Part shown: one piece after another, positions 57,182 through 64,000 of the stretch
Position numbering within the stretch: the stretch's first letter is position 1
Layout: every line of letters begins with the position of its first letter
Source of the DNA: Vibrio pomeroyi
GTDB lineage: Bacteria; Pseudomonadota; Gammaproteobacteria; Enterobacterales; Vibrionaceae
NCBI GenBank assembly: GCA_041879425.1
Contig: CP090854.1
Coordinates: forward strand, 558,001 to 622,000
Direction of reading: 5' to 3'
DNA length: 64,000 nt
The notes under the pieces: model-generated
Databases searched by the model: none
What the model saw: the letters and a program-made list of their open reading frames with translations, nothing else
Told to the model about the DNA's origin: nothing
Program-made: the position numbers and the translations under genes

Positions 57182-57475
57182 ATGGCATCACAACCTGAAT
57201 ATGATAATTGGCAACAACTAATGGATTTGGTAAAGACGGCTGTCGAAAAAGATCAGCACGAACTGTTGTTGACTATGATGATGACACCCGATGAGCGAGA
57301 TGCTCTGGTTGCTCGAATTAATATCTTTTGTGAGCTGATGAAAGGCGAGATGTCTCAAAGACAGGTAAGCCAAATGCTAGGAGTAGGTGTAGCGACAATT
57401 ACTCGAGGCTCGAATGAGCTAAAAGCAAAATCGGAACAAGAGAAAGCCGTGATTGCGGATCTGCTGCTCAAATAG
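57182..57475 (+). CDS. trpR: Trp operon repressor
   Basis: Tryptophan-activated repressor of 97 residues. The all-helical fold is recognisable, with helix-turn-helix MSQRQVSQMLGVGVATITRG (about 57-76) and the preceding MMMTPDERDALVARINIFCELM. The start is the ATG at 57182. Neighbours slt and yjjX match the E. coli trpR locus. I did not find a clear trp operator directly upstream. Confidence 0.94.
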   Translation: MASQPEYDNWQQLMDLVKTAVEKDQHELLLTMMMTPDERDALVARINIFCELMKGEMSQRQVSQMLGVGVATITRGSNELKAKSEQEKAVIADLLLK

Positions 57476-57504
57476 TCACTAAGTTGTGAGAGTAAGAATT
57501 CGAT

Positions 57505-57537
57505 AAAAAAACGCTAACTGATTGTTAGCGTTTTTTT
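57505..57537 (+). terminator. trpR terminator
   Basis: Stem AACGCTAAC (57510-57518) with GTTAGCGTT (57524-57532), A-rich before and T-rich after; also usable by the convergent yjjX. Confidence 0.9.
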
Positions 57538-57596
57538 GTTTGTGAGCATTCATTTCAGCTCATTCACTTCATGTGCTCTTGAGCTCTAGCTACACA

Positions 57597-58118
57597 CTAA
57601 ATAGGAAAGTGCTCAGGATTCACAAATGGGATCAGCGCTAAGATTAAAGCTTGGTGATACACCGAGCTGCGAGACAGTTGGTTATGTGTCAGTAAGCCAA
57701 TCGCACCGCCTTTCTGTTTGATATTGTCAGTACCAAACACTTCATCCATTACATCTCCCAGCTCGTTTGCATGCTCTAGCTTTTCAAGTACGGCTGGTGG
57801 CAGCATCAGGCTTGCTGAACGCGACTCGCCTCGTTGTCCGTTAGATTCAATCACCATCCATGCAAAGGTGACGTTTCTTTCGATTCCTGCTTCTAGACCA
57901 ACATAAAAGTCAGCATTGGGTTGCGCTTGAGTAGCGTTATGCACGCGGTTCACTGCACCTTGATAGGTTTCATCATTGCTCATCGGTTGATCTGCTACGC
58001 CACTTGGCACACTGACGCCAGTGAACTCAAAATCGGTACCTGGAAAAGCTGACTGAAACGCGCTTTTAACAGCGTTTATTTTTGCAGGGTTTAGCGAAGC
58101 AATGATGACGTTCTTCAT
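57597..58118 (-). CDS. yjjX: Inosine/xanthosine triphosphatase YjjX
   Basis: Hydrolyses ITP and XTP to limit damaged purines in RNA and DNA. The 173-residue protein begins MKNVIIASLNPAKINAVKSAF (nucleotide-binding SxNPxK motif), followed by GVADQPMSNDETYQGAVNRV and FYVGLEAGIER, typical of the ITPase-like YjjX family. Its start overlaps the stop of the upstream GGDEF-EAL gene by four bases, an unusual coupling; in E. coli yjjX stands beside trpR without such a partner. Confidence 0.93.
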   Translation of the reverse strand: MKNVIIASLNPAKINAVKSAFQSAFPGTDFEFTGVSVPSGVADQPMSNDETYQGAVNRVHNATQAQPNADFYVGLEAGIERNVTFAWMVIESNGQRGESRSASLMLPPAVLEKLEHANELGDVMDEVFGTDNIKQKGGAIGLLTHNQLSRSSVYHQALILALIPFVNPEHFPI

Positions 58119-60475
58119 GTATTGGGTTCTTCTTGTTGTTGATTAAATTGAAGCTGATTAAAGCGAAGTTGATGCGCTCGATACCATTTGTTGAGATCTT
58201 GCAGTGGCATAGGTTTACCAAAGTAATAACCTTGTAGCATGTCGCACTGGGCGTCTTGTAACCATTTGTGCATCTCTTTGGTTTCGATGCCTTCAGCCGT
58301 AACGGCTTTGCCCTGTGCATGACACAGCTCTATCACGGGTTTAACTATGTTCTGATTGTCCGTCTCGATCAAGGTTTCTAAAAAGCCTTTATCCAATTTA
58401 ATTTTCTGGGTTGGATATTCAACCAACTGGGTGATAGAGGTGTAACCCGAACCAAAATCATCAATTGCTAATCGGTAGCCCATTCGAGAGAGTTCGTTGA
58501 GCAGCGGGAAGCCTTGTGAGTTTGAATAGAAAGTCTCGGTGATCTCAAAATCAATCAAACTTGGTGGAATGTTTTGAATCCCAGCATGTTGGTCAATAAA
58601 TTCAGCGAGGTGCGTGGTTTCTATCCCAGCTGAAGACAAGTTGATTGATAGTTGAATGGAGTGATCAAATTGAGCCTGCAGTTGATGAAATGAGGCGAAT
58701 GCATTCTTAATCACCCAGCGATCGACAAGCTCAAATAAACCGGTTTGTTCGGCTATCGGAATAAACTCATTCGGCGGAACCAATCCAAGATGACTTGATT
58801 CCCAACGCAGCAGTACCTCTACGCCAATAACCTCGCTGCCACTAGAGTCCATATAAGGCATGTAAACAAGCTTAAACTCTTCATCAAAGTTCTTCTCTCT
58901 TAACGCTTGCTCGATGCTAGCTTGGCGTTGAATTGTTTTGTCTAAGTCTAACGAGTAATCCGCAAACTGATTTTTGCCAGCTCGCTTTGCTTGATACATC
59001 GCAGTATCAGCATTCGATAACAACTTCTCGATCGAGTACCCATCGTTAGGGTAGGTTGCGATCCCAATGCTGACGGTGATCGGAAAGCTACCAGATTCGG
59101 TAATAAACCCTTTTTGCAGCGGCTCTAATAGTTTTTCAGAGAAGTCATGTGCCACGTTACCCGAATGAGCGGGCGCATTGATATACACAACAAATTCATC
59201 ACCAGACAAGCGTGCAGGCATGCAGTGAGCACAGTACTTATCTTGATAAAGAGCACAAATGTCCGTGATGCGCTGCGCGAAGGACACCAGTATTGAGTCA
59301 CCGATCTGATGGCCATATTTGTCGTTTACAAATTTGAAGTTATCTAAGTCGAGATAAAGCACCCAGGTATAGGTATTTGAATTCGGTTTAGGCAGAGATT
59401 GTTCAACGAATGACTGGAATTGACGTCGATTGGCGATCTTGGTCAGTTGGTCGTTTTCTGCTAACACCTTTGTCTGTTGATAGGTGTTATCCAACTCTTG
59501 GTACATATCGTAAAAACGTTGTGATAAGCGGCCTAACTCATCATTCGTCCCCAAACGTTCAATGTTCTTTCTCTGTTTCTTCTCGACTTGCTGAAGTTGT
59601 CTGTCTAAACGTGTGATTGGGCTTATTACACAACGAGACAGAAGAATCAGTAGCAAGGTAACCGAAACAAATGCAGATAAAGCAAAAGACAGGCTGAGTT
59701 CATTCCAGATAGATTTGAGTTTGTTGTCTAACAAGAACTGTGCGGGATCGAGTGTGGCGTAAAGCTCTGGTGCAAGCTTTACGGTTTGGGTTAATTCATG
59801 CCCTAAAGTGACAGGTGTTGGGGTGAAGAACAAACTGGTTTGGTAGTCGAACTCTATCTGTTTCCGCAGTGAATTAAACTTATCGAGTGAGACTGACACT
59901 ACCACAAAAAATACATTGTTGAGTTGATAGCTTATGGGTGTCGAAACCGTTTTTTTATCAAGTACTTCATAGTGAACCAGCATCCCTTCGCCTTGGGAGT
60001 TTTGTATGTAGTTGGTGCTCGAGGTAGATAAGGTTTCTTGATATTGATGGTCGATGAATTCCAACACTTTGGGATCCATCTTTGCGAAAGGATCACTGCG
60101 ATTTTCAGCGTAATAGCTGAGGGTTCGATCGCCATCGAGTAGGGCAAGTCCTGTAAAACTGTCGTCGCCATCTTGCAGAAGCTGAATCGTCTCGTGAAGG
60201 TTATCAATCAGTTCAAGCTCACGGTTGGGATTATCATCAACCATAAAGTAGTTCTTAACCATGTCACTTTTGGTGAGGGTATAAGAATAACTGTTTAGGA
60301 AAGATCGAGACTGACGAAAGTAACCAGCTAGCTTTTCCATGCTTAACTGCAGTGCATTGTCTTCACGTTTGATGAAGCTGCTTTTTTGCGTGGAGTAGAT
60401 GATATAGCTAGAAGTCGCCGTACTGATCAGTATTACAGGGGCAATCAGAAGTAATATTTTCGTACTTAGCTTCAT
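58115..60475 (-). CDS. Membrane GGDEF-EAL protein (probable c-di-GMP phosphodiesterase)
   Basis: A 786-residue protein: membrane spans at about 6-26 and 262-282 enclose a periplasmic sensor; a HAMP-like segment (about 280-330), GGDEF domain and EAL domain follow. The GGDEF signature reads SGDEF (424-428), often compatible with cyclase activity. EAL residues appear complete: EVLLR (553-557), INLSS, DFEITE, DDFGSGY (672 on), KLDKGF, AEGIE and QGYYFGKP. Phosphodiesterase activity is expected; cyclase activity is uncertain. The stop overlaps yjjX by four bases. The promoter region to the right has received the IS200-type element. Confidence 0.9.
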   Translation of the reverse strand: MKLSTKILLLIAPVILISTATSSYIIYSTQKSSFIKREDNALQLSMEKLAGYFRQSRSFLNSYSYTLTKSDMVKNYFMVDDNPNRELELIDNLHETIQLLQDGDDSFTGLALLDGDRTLSYYAENRSDPFAKMDPKVLEFIDHQYQETLSTSSTNYIQNSQGEGMLVHYEVLDKKTVSTPISYQLNNVFFVVVSVSLDKFNSLRKQIEFDYQTSLFFTPTPVTLGHELTQTVKLAPELYATLDPAQFLLDNKLKSIWNELSLSFALSAFVSVTLLLILLSRCVISPITRLDRQLQQVEKKQRKNIERLGTNDELGRLSQRFYDMYQELDNTYQQTKVLAENDQLTKIANRRQFQSFVEQSLPKPNSNTYTWVLYLDLDNFKFVNDKYGHQIGDSILVSFAQRITDICALYQDKYCAHCMPARLSGDEFVVYINAPAHSGNVAHDFSEKLLEPLQKGFITESGSFPITVSIGIATYPNDGYSIEKLLSNADTAMYQAKRAGKNQFADYSLDLDKTIQRQASIEQALREKNFDEEFKLVYMPYMDSSGSEVIGVEVLLRWESSHLGLVPPNEFIPIAEQTGLFELVDRWVIKNAFASFHQLQAQFDHSIQLSINLSSAGIETTHLAEFIDQHAGIQNIPPSLIDFEITETFYSNSQGFPLLNELSRMGYRLAIDDFGSGYTSITQLVEYPTQKIKLDKGFLETLIETDNQNIVKPVIELCHAQGKAVTAEGIETKEMHKWLQDAQCDMLQGYYFGKPMPLQDLNKWYRAHQLRFNQLQFNQQQEEPNT

Positions 60476-60689
60476 GGCTATTCATAACATTGTTTATAAA
60501 TTTTAGCGCGTCAGTTTATGTTACTTGGCAGGAGCCCGCTATTTTTTAGACGATGTTCGGTGATTTCCTGTGAAGAGAGTAAGGTTTTGTCTTAATTGAT
60601 AAAAAAGCCACTAGTGAGTTTTATTGGCTCCTCAAAACCACCGCCTAGGGCGGTGGTGATTGTTCCTTGAGGCTATAGCCTGAAGAAGT

Positions 60690-60747
60690 GCCCATGTTAG
60701 AAGTAACCTCTTATTCACCACAAGTAAGAGGAAACAACCACATGGGC
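60690..60747 (+). promoter_or_regulatory. RNA hairpin sequestering the tnpA ribosome site and start
   Basis: Inner stem CCTCTTA (60707-60713) with TAAGAGG (60725-60731) covers the ribosome site; outer stem GCCCATG (60690-60696) with CATGGGC (60741-60747) covers the start codon. A palindrome AGGCTATAGCCT lies just before it (60670-60681). IS200 is known to repress its transposase with such a 5' stem-loop. Confidence 0.75.
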
Positions 60748-61179
60748 GATTACAGAAGTTCATCACATGTCTATTGGCGTTGCAAATACCATATAGTTTG
60801 GACTCCAAAGTACAGATATAAGATTTTGAAAGATAAGGTAGGAAAGGAGCTTTATCGTTCAATCTATATTTTGTGCAATATGAAAGACTGCGAAGTTTTA
60901 GAATTAAACGTTCAACCAGATCATGTTCATCTTGTTGTCATTATTCCTCCCAAGTTATCAGTATCGAGTTTGTTAGGAGTTTTAAAAGGCCGAACAGCAA
61001 TTCGACTTTTCAATAGATTCCCACATATACGTAAGAAATTATGGGGAAATCACTTTTGGGCTAGAGGGTATTTTGTAGATACGGTCGGTGTGAATGAAGA
61101 AGTCATTCGGCGATATGTACGACACCAAGATAAGCAGGACATAGAGTATGAACAACAATTACAGTTATTGAAGAACTGA
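60742..61179 (+). CDS. tnpA: IS200-type Y1 HUH transposase TnpA
   Basis: Single-strand DNA transposase of 145 residues from the ATG at 60742 (MGDYRSSSHVYW), preceded by AGAGGAAA; a longer frame from 60688 is unlikely. The HUH pair is H61 and H63 in QPDHVHLVV; the catalytic tyrosine is probably Y125 in EEVIRRYVRHQ. WRCKYHIVWTPKYR and HFWARGYFVDTVG are family hallmarks. The frame is intact. A CCCCCT...AGGGGG hairpin (61191-61205) follows the stop codon and may end its transcript. Confidence 0.95.
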   Translation: MGDYRSSSHVYWRCKYHIVWTPKYRYKILKDKVGKELYRSIYILCNMKDCEVLELNVQPDHVHLVVIIPPKLSVSSLLGVLKGRTAIRLFNRFPHIRKKLWGNHFWARGYFVDTVGVNEEVIRRYVRHQDKQDIEYEQQLQLLKN

Positions 61180-61371
61180 TAGCGCGGACGCCCCCTTTTA
61201 GGGGGTTATAAAGCAAAACCGCCTTCTAAGAAGGTGGATATTTTTTTATAGAAAGGTACAAAACGATAGTGGTCGGTTGATATGCAGGGTCTGCGAAACA
61301 AATAAATTGTGTCTAAGGCGTGTTAGGTTAACTGTTTTTGGTTCGAATTGTATTTACTAGCTAGTGAATAA

Positions 61372-61400
61372 AGCATTTGGCCTACTGTAGGCCAAATGCT
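61372..61400 (-). terminator. pheA downstream hairpin
   Basis: Perfect 13-bp stem AGCATTTGGCCTA (61372-61384) with its complement 61388-61400, CTG loop. Leftward transcription then reads TTATT, a weak U-tract. It shares a 15-bp sequence with the hairpin at 51539. Confidence 0.65.
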
Positions 61401-61430
61401 CGCGAAGCTAAAATTCAGACTAGTTCAAAG

Positions 61431-62606
61431 CTATGACAACTTAACTTGAGTGGCTTTGATGTTCTCACTTGGGTAGCAGCCCAGAACCTTCAGGTGACGA
61501 GTAATCGCTGTTAATTCAGTGATTGCTTGCTGCATATTATCTGAATCTAGGTGAGCTTCTAGATCCACATAAAACATCTCTTCCCAAGGGTTACCCATGA
61601 TAGGGCGAGACTCTAGTTTAGTCATATTGATGCCCAAGCGTTGCAGAATAAGTAGTGTCTCAACCAAAGAACCCGCCTCTTGAGAAGTCGACATGATCAG
61701 TGTCGTTTTCGCAGGGATCTGAGTCGACACTTCAACAGGTTTACGAGCTACTACGATGAAACGTGTGTGGTTTTCTGTTTGGTTCGCAATGTTGCCTTGA
61801 ATTGGCTGAAGTCCGTAAAGCTTGCCGCTAGATGCATTACCAATCGCAGCAACATCATCACCGTCCAGATCTTTAACTTTTTTCATTGCGTCGGCTGTGC
61901 TTGCGCAAGATTCAAGAGTCACACCTTTGAGGCGGCTCAAGAACTCACTGCACTGCTGATGTGGTTGTGGATGCGAGTAAAGTGTTTTGATGTCTTCTAA
62001 ACGGATATCACTTTTCGCCACTAGGCAGTGTTCGATTGGTTGAGAAAGCTCACCAACGATGTAAAGCGTGGTGTGTTGCAGTAGGTCGTAGACTTCGTTA
62101 ATCGAACCAGAGCTGGTGTTCTCAATAGGCAGAACACCGTAGTCGGCATGGCCTGATTCTACTGTCGAGGCTACTTCCTTGAAGTGATTACAGTTTAGCT
62201 CAATCAATTCCATATTCTTGCGGCTGAAGTATTCACGACTCGCAAGGTGAGAATAAGATCCCTTAGAACCTAAGAATGCTACACGAGCCAATGGCTTGCG
62301 GCTTTGCGGATTCGCTAGGTTTTGTAAGTATGACTGTTGCAGTAAAACAGAATCTTCGATGATGGTGTGAAACAGCTTAGTAATGTACTGCGCATCAAGT
62401 TCGTATTTATCTTTGCCGTTGTTGATCAGCTTTACTAATAGTTGTTGTTCTCTTACTGCATCACGAACTGGCTTTGATGTTTCTACCTTGCTTTTCGCAA
62501 CTTCGATACTTAGCTTGCGACGCTCTGAAAGTAGGTTCAGTAGTTCGTCGTCTAAGTCATTAAGACGAAGGCGGATATCATCCAGTGAAATTGAGCGGTC
62601 AGTCAT
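61431..62606 (-). CDS. pheA: Chorismate mutase/prephenate dehydratase (P-protein)
   Basis: Bifunctional phenylalanine-pathway enzyme of 391 residues: AroQ chorismate mutase (about 1-95; IRLRLNDLDDELLNLLSERRKLSIEVAKSK), prephenate dehydratase (about 105-285; FLGSKGSYSHLASREYF, and the TRF motif in NHTRFIVVARKP) and C-terminal ACT regulatory domain with the phenylalanine-binding ESRP motif (TKLESRPI) and a GAL-like EAGSLVETL. The ribosome site AAGGAC lies 8 bases before the ATG. Expression is controlled by the upstream pheL attenuator. raiA-pheL-pheA order matches E. coli. Confidence 0.96.
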   Translation of the reverse strand: MTDRSISLDDIRLRLNDLDDELLNLLSERRKLSIEVAKSKVETSKPVRDAVREQQLLVKLINNGKDKYELDAQYITKLFHTIIEDSVLLQQSYLQNLANPQSRKPLARVAFLGSKGSYSHLASREYFSRKNMELIELNCNHFKEVASTVESGHADYGVLPIENTSSGSINEVYDLLQHTTLYIVGELSQPIEHCLVAKSDIRLEDIKTLYSHPQPHQQCSEFLSRLKGVTLESCASTADAMKKVKDLDGDDVAAIGNASSGKLYGLQPIQGNIANQTENHTRFIVVARKPVEVSTQIPAKTTLIMSTSQEAGSLVETLLILQRLGINMTKLESRPIMGNPWEEMFYVDLEAHLDSDNMQQAITELTAITRHLKVLGCYPSENIKATQVKLS

Positions 62607-62620
62607 AAATGTGTCCTTAT

Positions 62621-62691
62621 AAAAAAGCCTCCCTAGTGTGGGAGGCTTCTTGTTCGTTTTTGACTTGTTTTTCTAAAACGACTTAGCCTCC
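62621..62691 (-). promoter_or_regulatory. pheA transcription attenuator
   Basis: Terminator stem AAGCCTCCC (62625-62633 on the plus strand) with GGGAGGCTT (62640-62648), followed in the leftward direction by a U-run (62621-62626). The competing antiterminator strand is GGAGGCT in the RNA (62691-62685), right after the leader stop codon, which can pair with the 5' arm of the terminator. Confidence 0.9.
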
Positions 62692-62694
62692 GAT

Positions 62695-62742
62695 TTACGG
62701 AAGAAAAAAGAAGTCAAAAATAAACAAAGATTGAGTGTGCAT
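62695..62742 (-). CDS. pheL: pheA leader peptide
   Basis: A 15-residue leader, MHTQSLFIFDFFFLP, with five phenylalanines, reading from ATG 62742 to TAA 62695. Ribosome stalling at these Phe codons when Phe-tRNA is scarce should favour the antiterminator and allow pheA transcription. It corresponds to E. coli PheL but the sequence is different apart from the Phe runs. It is below the size limit of usual gene finders. Confidence 0.92.
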   Translation of the reverse strand: MHTQSLFIFDFFFLP

Positions 62743-62802
62743 AAAAAGTGATTATTTTATGAATGTTTAAACACAATAAGCAAGCGAGCTACGAGCGTCA
62801 AG

Positions 62803-62835
62803 CAAAAAAATAGCGCCCTGAGGCGCTATTTTTTA
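62803..62835 (-). terminator. raiA terminator
   Basis: Stem AAAATAGCGCC (62807-62817), CTGA loop, complement 62822-62832, with A-runs and T-runs on both sides. It separates raiA from pheL. Confidence 0.9.
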
Positions 62836-62850
62836 ATCTGTTATATTTCC

Positions 62851-63186
62851 TTATTCCACTTCAGCTTCTAGCTCTTCGATTTCAGGCTTTTCAGCGCGGC
62901 GCGCTTCTGGTTTATGACGCAGCTTGTTGAGTTGACGCTCTAGTTTTTGTTCTACTTCGTTAATGGCAACGTAGAGGTCGTCATGGATTGATGAAGCAAC
63001 AAGTTGGCCTTTTGGTACGGTTAGTACCGCTTCAAATTTCTTCTTTTTGTTTGGTTCTTCACTAAAGCTCGCTTGGCAGCCAATGATGTCTACTTGCCAT
63101 TTATCCAGCTTCTTAAATTTGCTTTCTATGTGATCACGGATTGCAGAGGTAATGTCGATGTTTTTACCAGTGATGTTCATTTTCAT
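62851..63186 (-). CDS. raiA: Ribosome-associated inhibitor RaiA
   Basis: Stationary-phase ribosome hibernation factor (YfiA type) of 111 residues that occupies the tRNA/mRNA channel of the 30S subunit. Family features: MNITGKNIDITSAIRDHIE, LVASSIHDDLYVAINEVEQKLERQLNKLRHK, and an acidic C-terminal tail. Location next to pheL-pheA as in E. coli supports raiA over hpf. AGAGGAAAA precedes the ATG at 63186. Two CRP-like sites lie upstream. Confidence 0.93.
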   Translation of the reverse strand: MKMNITGKNIDITSAIRDHIESKFKKLDKWQVDIIGCQASFSEEPNKKKKFEAVLTVPKGQLVASSIHDDLYVAINEVEQKLERQLNKLRHKPEARRAEKPEIEELEAEVE

Positions 63187-63251
63187 AGAAGTTTTCCTCT
63201 GTTGTATCCCTCATGGGTTAACTTCAGATTACGACTTTTAGGAATAAAGAA

Positions 63252-63316
63252 TGTGATCTAGATCTTGTTTTGATTGGGTAGGAAGAGCATTAAAATCAAA
63301 TGTGATCTCACGCAAG
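63252..63316. promoter_or_regulatory. Two CRP-like half-conserved sites upstream of raiA
   Basis: TGTGATCTAGATCTTG (63252-63267) and TGTGATCTCACGCAAG (63301-63316) each have a perfect TGTGA left half and a poor right half, 66 and 115 bases before the raiA start. The 408-base gap 63187-63594 shows no gene; besides these it holds only the terminator at 63506. Confidence 0.4.
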
Positions 63317-63505
63317 TCTTGGTATCTTTTTGTCGAAAAATGCTTGTTATCCCTATGAAAAACGATAACTTGGAGGCAAGGCTTCGCTAAAAATTAAAAC
63401 GGTTTTTAGGGGCGTCTTACAGCTTATTGAAAGTGCTTGATGAAAATTCACTCAATACGCATTCGTGATCGGAGTCACACTCAAGACCTCTACGAATTTT
63501 ATAAG

Positions 63506-63545
63506 CAAAAGCCGCATAAGTTTTCTTATGCGGCTTTTGTGTTTT
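63506..63545. terminator. Terminator downstream of the partial transglycosylase gene
   Basis: Fifteen-bp perfect stem CAAAAGCCGCATAAG (63506-63520) with CTTATGCGGCTTTTG (63525-63539), TTTT loop. For leftward RNA from the transglycosylase gene, CTTATAAAA follows; the rightward side is more T-rich. Confidence 0.75.
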
Positions 63546-63594
63546 TAGTCCGTTCTCAAGCGCTTGTTGTTATGGCTAATAGTGTCAATTACAG

Positions 63595-64000
63595 TTAATC
63601 GTTGGTTTGCAGTAATCTCGCAGTTCCGTTTTCTCGAGTCGCATTAATCGCTGCGAGCTGTTTGTAGATAACAAAGTAACGGTTGATATTAGCAACATAG
63701 GTTACAGGCTCTTTACTGACATATTTACGAGTGATGATTTCGACATTCTTGAACCAGATGTTGGGGTTATAGCCTTGTTTTTTGGCCAGTTGCCTCATCT
63801 TCCTGATTTTGGCTGGACCTGCATTGTAAGCGGCCAAGGTGAAGTAGATCTGGTTGTCTGGGGAAATCGCCACGTCACTAAAATAGCGGTCCTTGATAAA
63901 GCGCATGTATTTCACGCCCGCGTGGATATTGTTGTCTACTTTATGGATGTTCTTGATGTTGACGTTTTTATCTCGAGCTGTGCTAGGCAATACCTGCATT
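63595..64000 (-). CDS. mltF: Lytic murein transglycosylase, C-terminal part (probably MltF type)
   Basis: The last 134 or so codons of a leftward gene whose start lies right of the window. The SLT fold is recognisable from MQVLPSTARDKNVNI (post-catalytic Q-x-x-P motif), NIHAGVKYMRF and FTLAAYNAGPAKIRKM; the catalytic Glu is outside. The tail YVSKEPVTYVANINRYFVIYKQL resembles MltF, which couples a solute-binding domain to this lytic domain; that domain cannot be seen, so the assignment is tentative. Confidence 0.7.
   Translation of the reverse strand, partial: MQVLPSTARDKNVNIKNIHKVDNNIHAGVKYMRFIKDRYFSDVAISPDNQIYFTLAAYNAGPAKIRKMRQLAKKQGYNPNIWFKNVEIITRKYVSKEPVTYVANINRYFVIYKQLAAINATRENGTARLLQTND

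Larger units (their letters stand above)
60630..61240 (+). mobile_element. IS200-type element (IS200/IS605 family, tnpA only)
   Basis: About 611 bp with sub-terminal imperfect palindromes instead of inverted repeats: left ACCACCGCC-TAG-GGCGGTGGT (60637-60657), right CCGCCTTC-TAA-GAAGGTGG (61219-61237). These are the hairpins recognised by Y1 transposases. No tnpB is present. Removing 60630-61240 would join AAAAAAGCCA...TGGCT to TTTTTTT, a perfect terminator, which sets the proposed borders; they could be off by a few bases. Size and gene are close to IS1004 of V. cholerae as I recall it. Confidence 0.85.

Noticed and set aside
61191..61205. CCCCCT...AGGGGG hairpin as part of a CRISPR-like or attachment structure
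   Set aside because: It is a single hairpin between tnpA and the right end of the IS200-type element; no repeat-spacer pattern exists anywhere in the window.

Overview
The window is chromosomal DNA of a Vibrio, most likely near the V. splendidus clade. The evidence is the protein content (VpsR, HlyU, NptA, 283-residue ThyA, EI-Ntr PtsP) and a gene order that follows the lysS-vpsR ... mutH-rppH-ptsP-lgt-thyA ... nptA-nhaR-hlyU-rpsT-murJ-ribF-ileS-lspA-fkpB-ispH ... aroF-tyrA ... slt-trpR-yjjX ... pheA-raiA backbone I recall from V. cholerae chromosome I. Species assignment is inference; no rRNA or tRNA gene is visible.

Layout. 1-3.6 kb: srmB (3' end outside the window), trmN, brnQ. 3.6-10.8 kb: fldB, then xerD-dsbC-recJ-prfB-lysS, with prfB carrying its programmed +1 frameshift. 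10.8-16.5 kb is the main accessory stretch: an IS4-like element inside the lysS terminator, vpsR, an IS1111-type IS110 element next to the vpsR terminator, a 40-residue ORF, a DUF1127 gene and a DUF6482-like gene. 16.5-23.2 kb: mutH, a DnaA-box-rich gap that looks like DARS2, then rppH-ptsP-TSUP-lgt-thyA. 23.3-25.6 kb: a ToxR/CadC-like membrane regulator, an unknown membrane protein and a 170-bp nested palindromic repeat. 25.6-37.1 kb: nptA/nhaR, hlyU, rpsT, murJ, ribF, ileS, lspA, fkpB, ispH. 37.2-42.1 kb: a BtsSR-like LytTR two-component system and a CstA/BtsT-family carrier whose upstream region holds phased TGAGTGGT repeats. 42.3-48.9 kb: peptidoglycan-sugar recycling genes (murQ, anmK, BadF-type kinase, SSS symporter; divergent rpiR-type regulator and nagZ). 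49-64 kb: aroF-tyrA with TyrR boxes, an M23 endopeptidase, a PilZ protein, ettA, slt, trpR, yjjX, a GGDEF-EAL protein, an IS200-type element, pheA with its Phe-rich leader and attenuator, raiA, and the C-terminal part of a lytic transglycosylase.

Themes. Aromatic amino-acid control is clustered (TyrR boxes before aroF-tyrA, trpR, pheL-pheA attenuation). Wall recycling is represented by the mur/anm/nagZ cluster plus slt, the M23 peptidase and the partial transglycosylase. Three proteins belong to c-di-GMP families (VpsR, PilZ, GGDEF-EAL). All three insertion sequences sit in or beside intrinsic-terminator hairpins, and each has a 5' RNA hairpin placed to limit read-through expression of its transposase. 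The most interesting regulatory DNA is the mutH-rppH DnaA-box cluster, the repeat array before the carrier gene, and the structured 3' non-coding end of the IS1111-type element, a bridge-RNA candidate.
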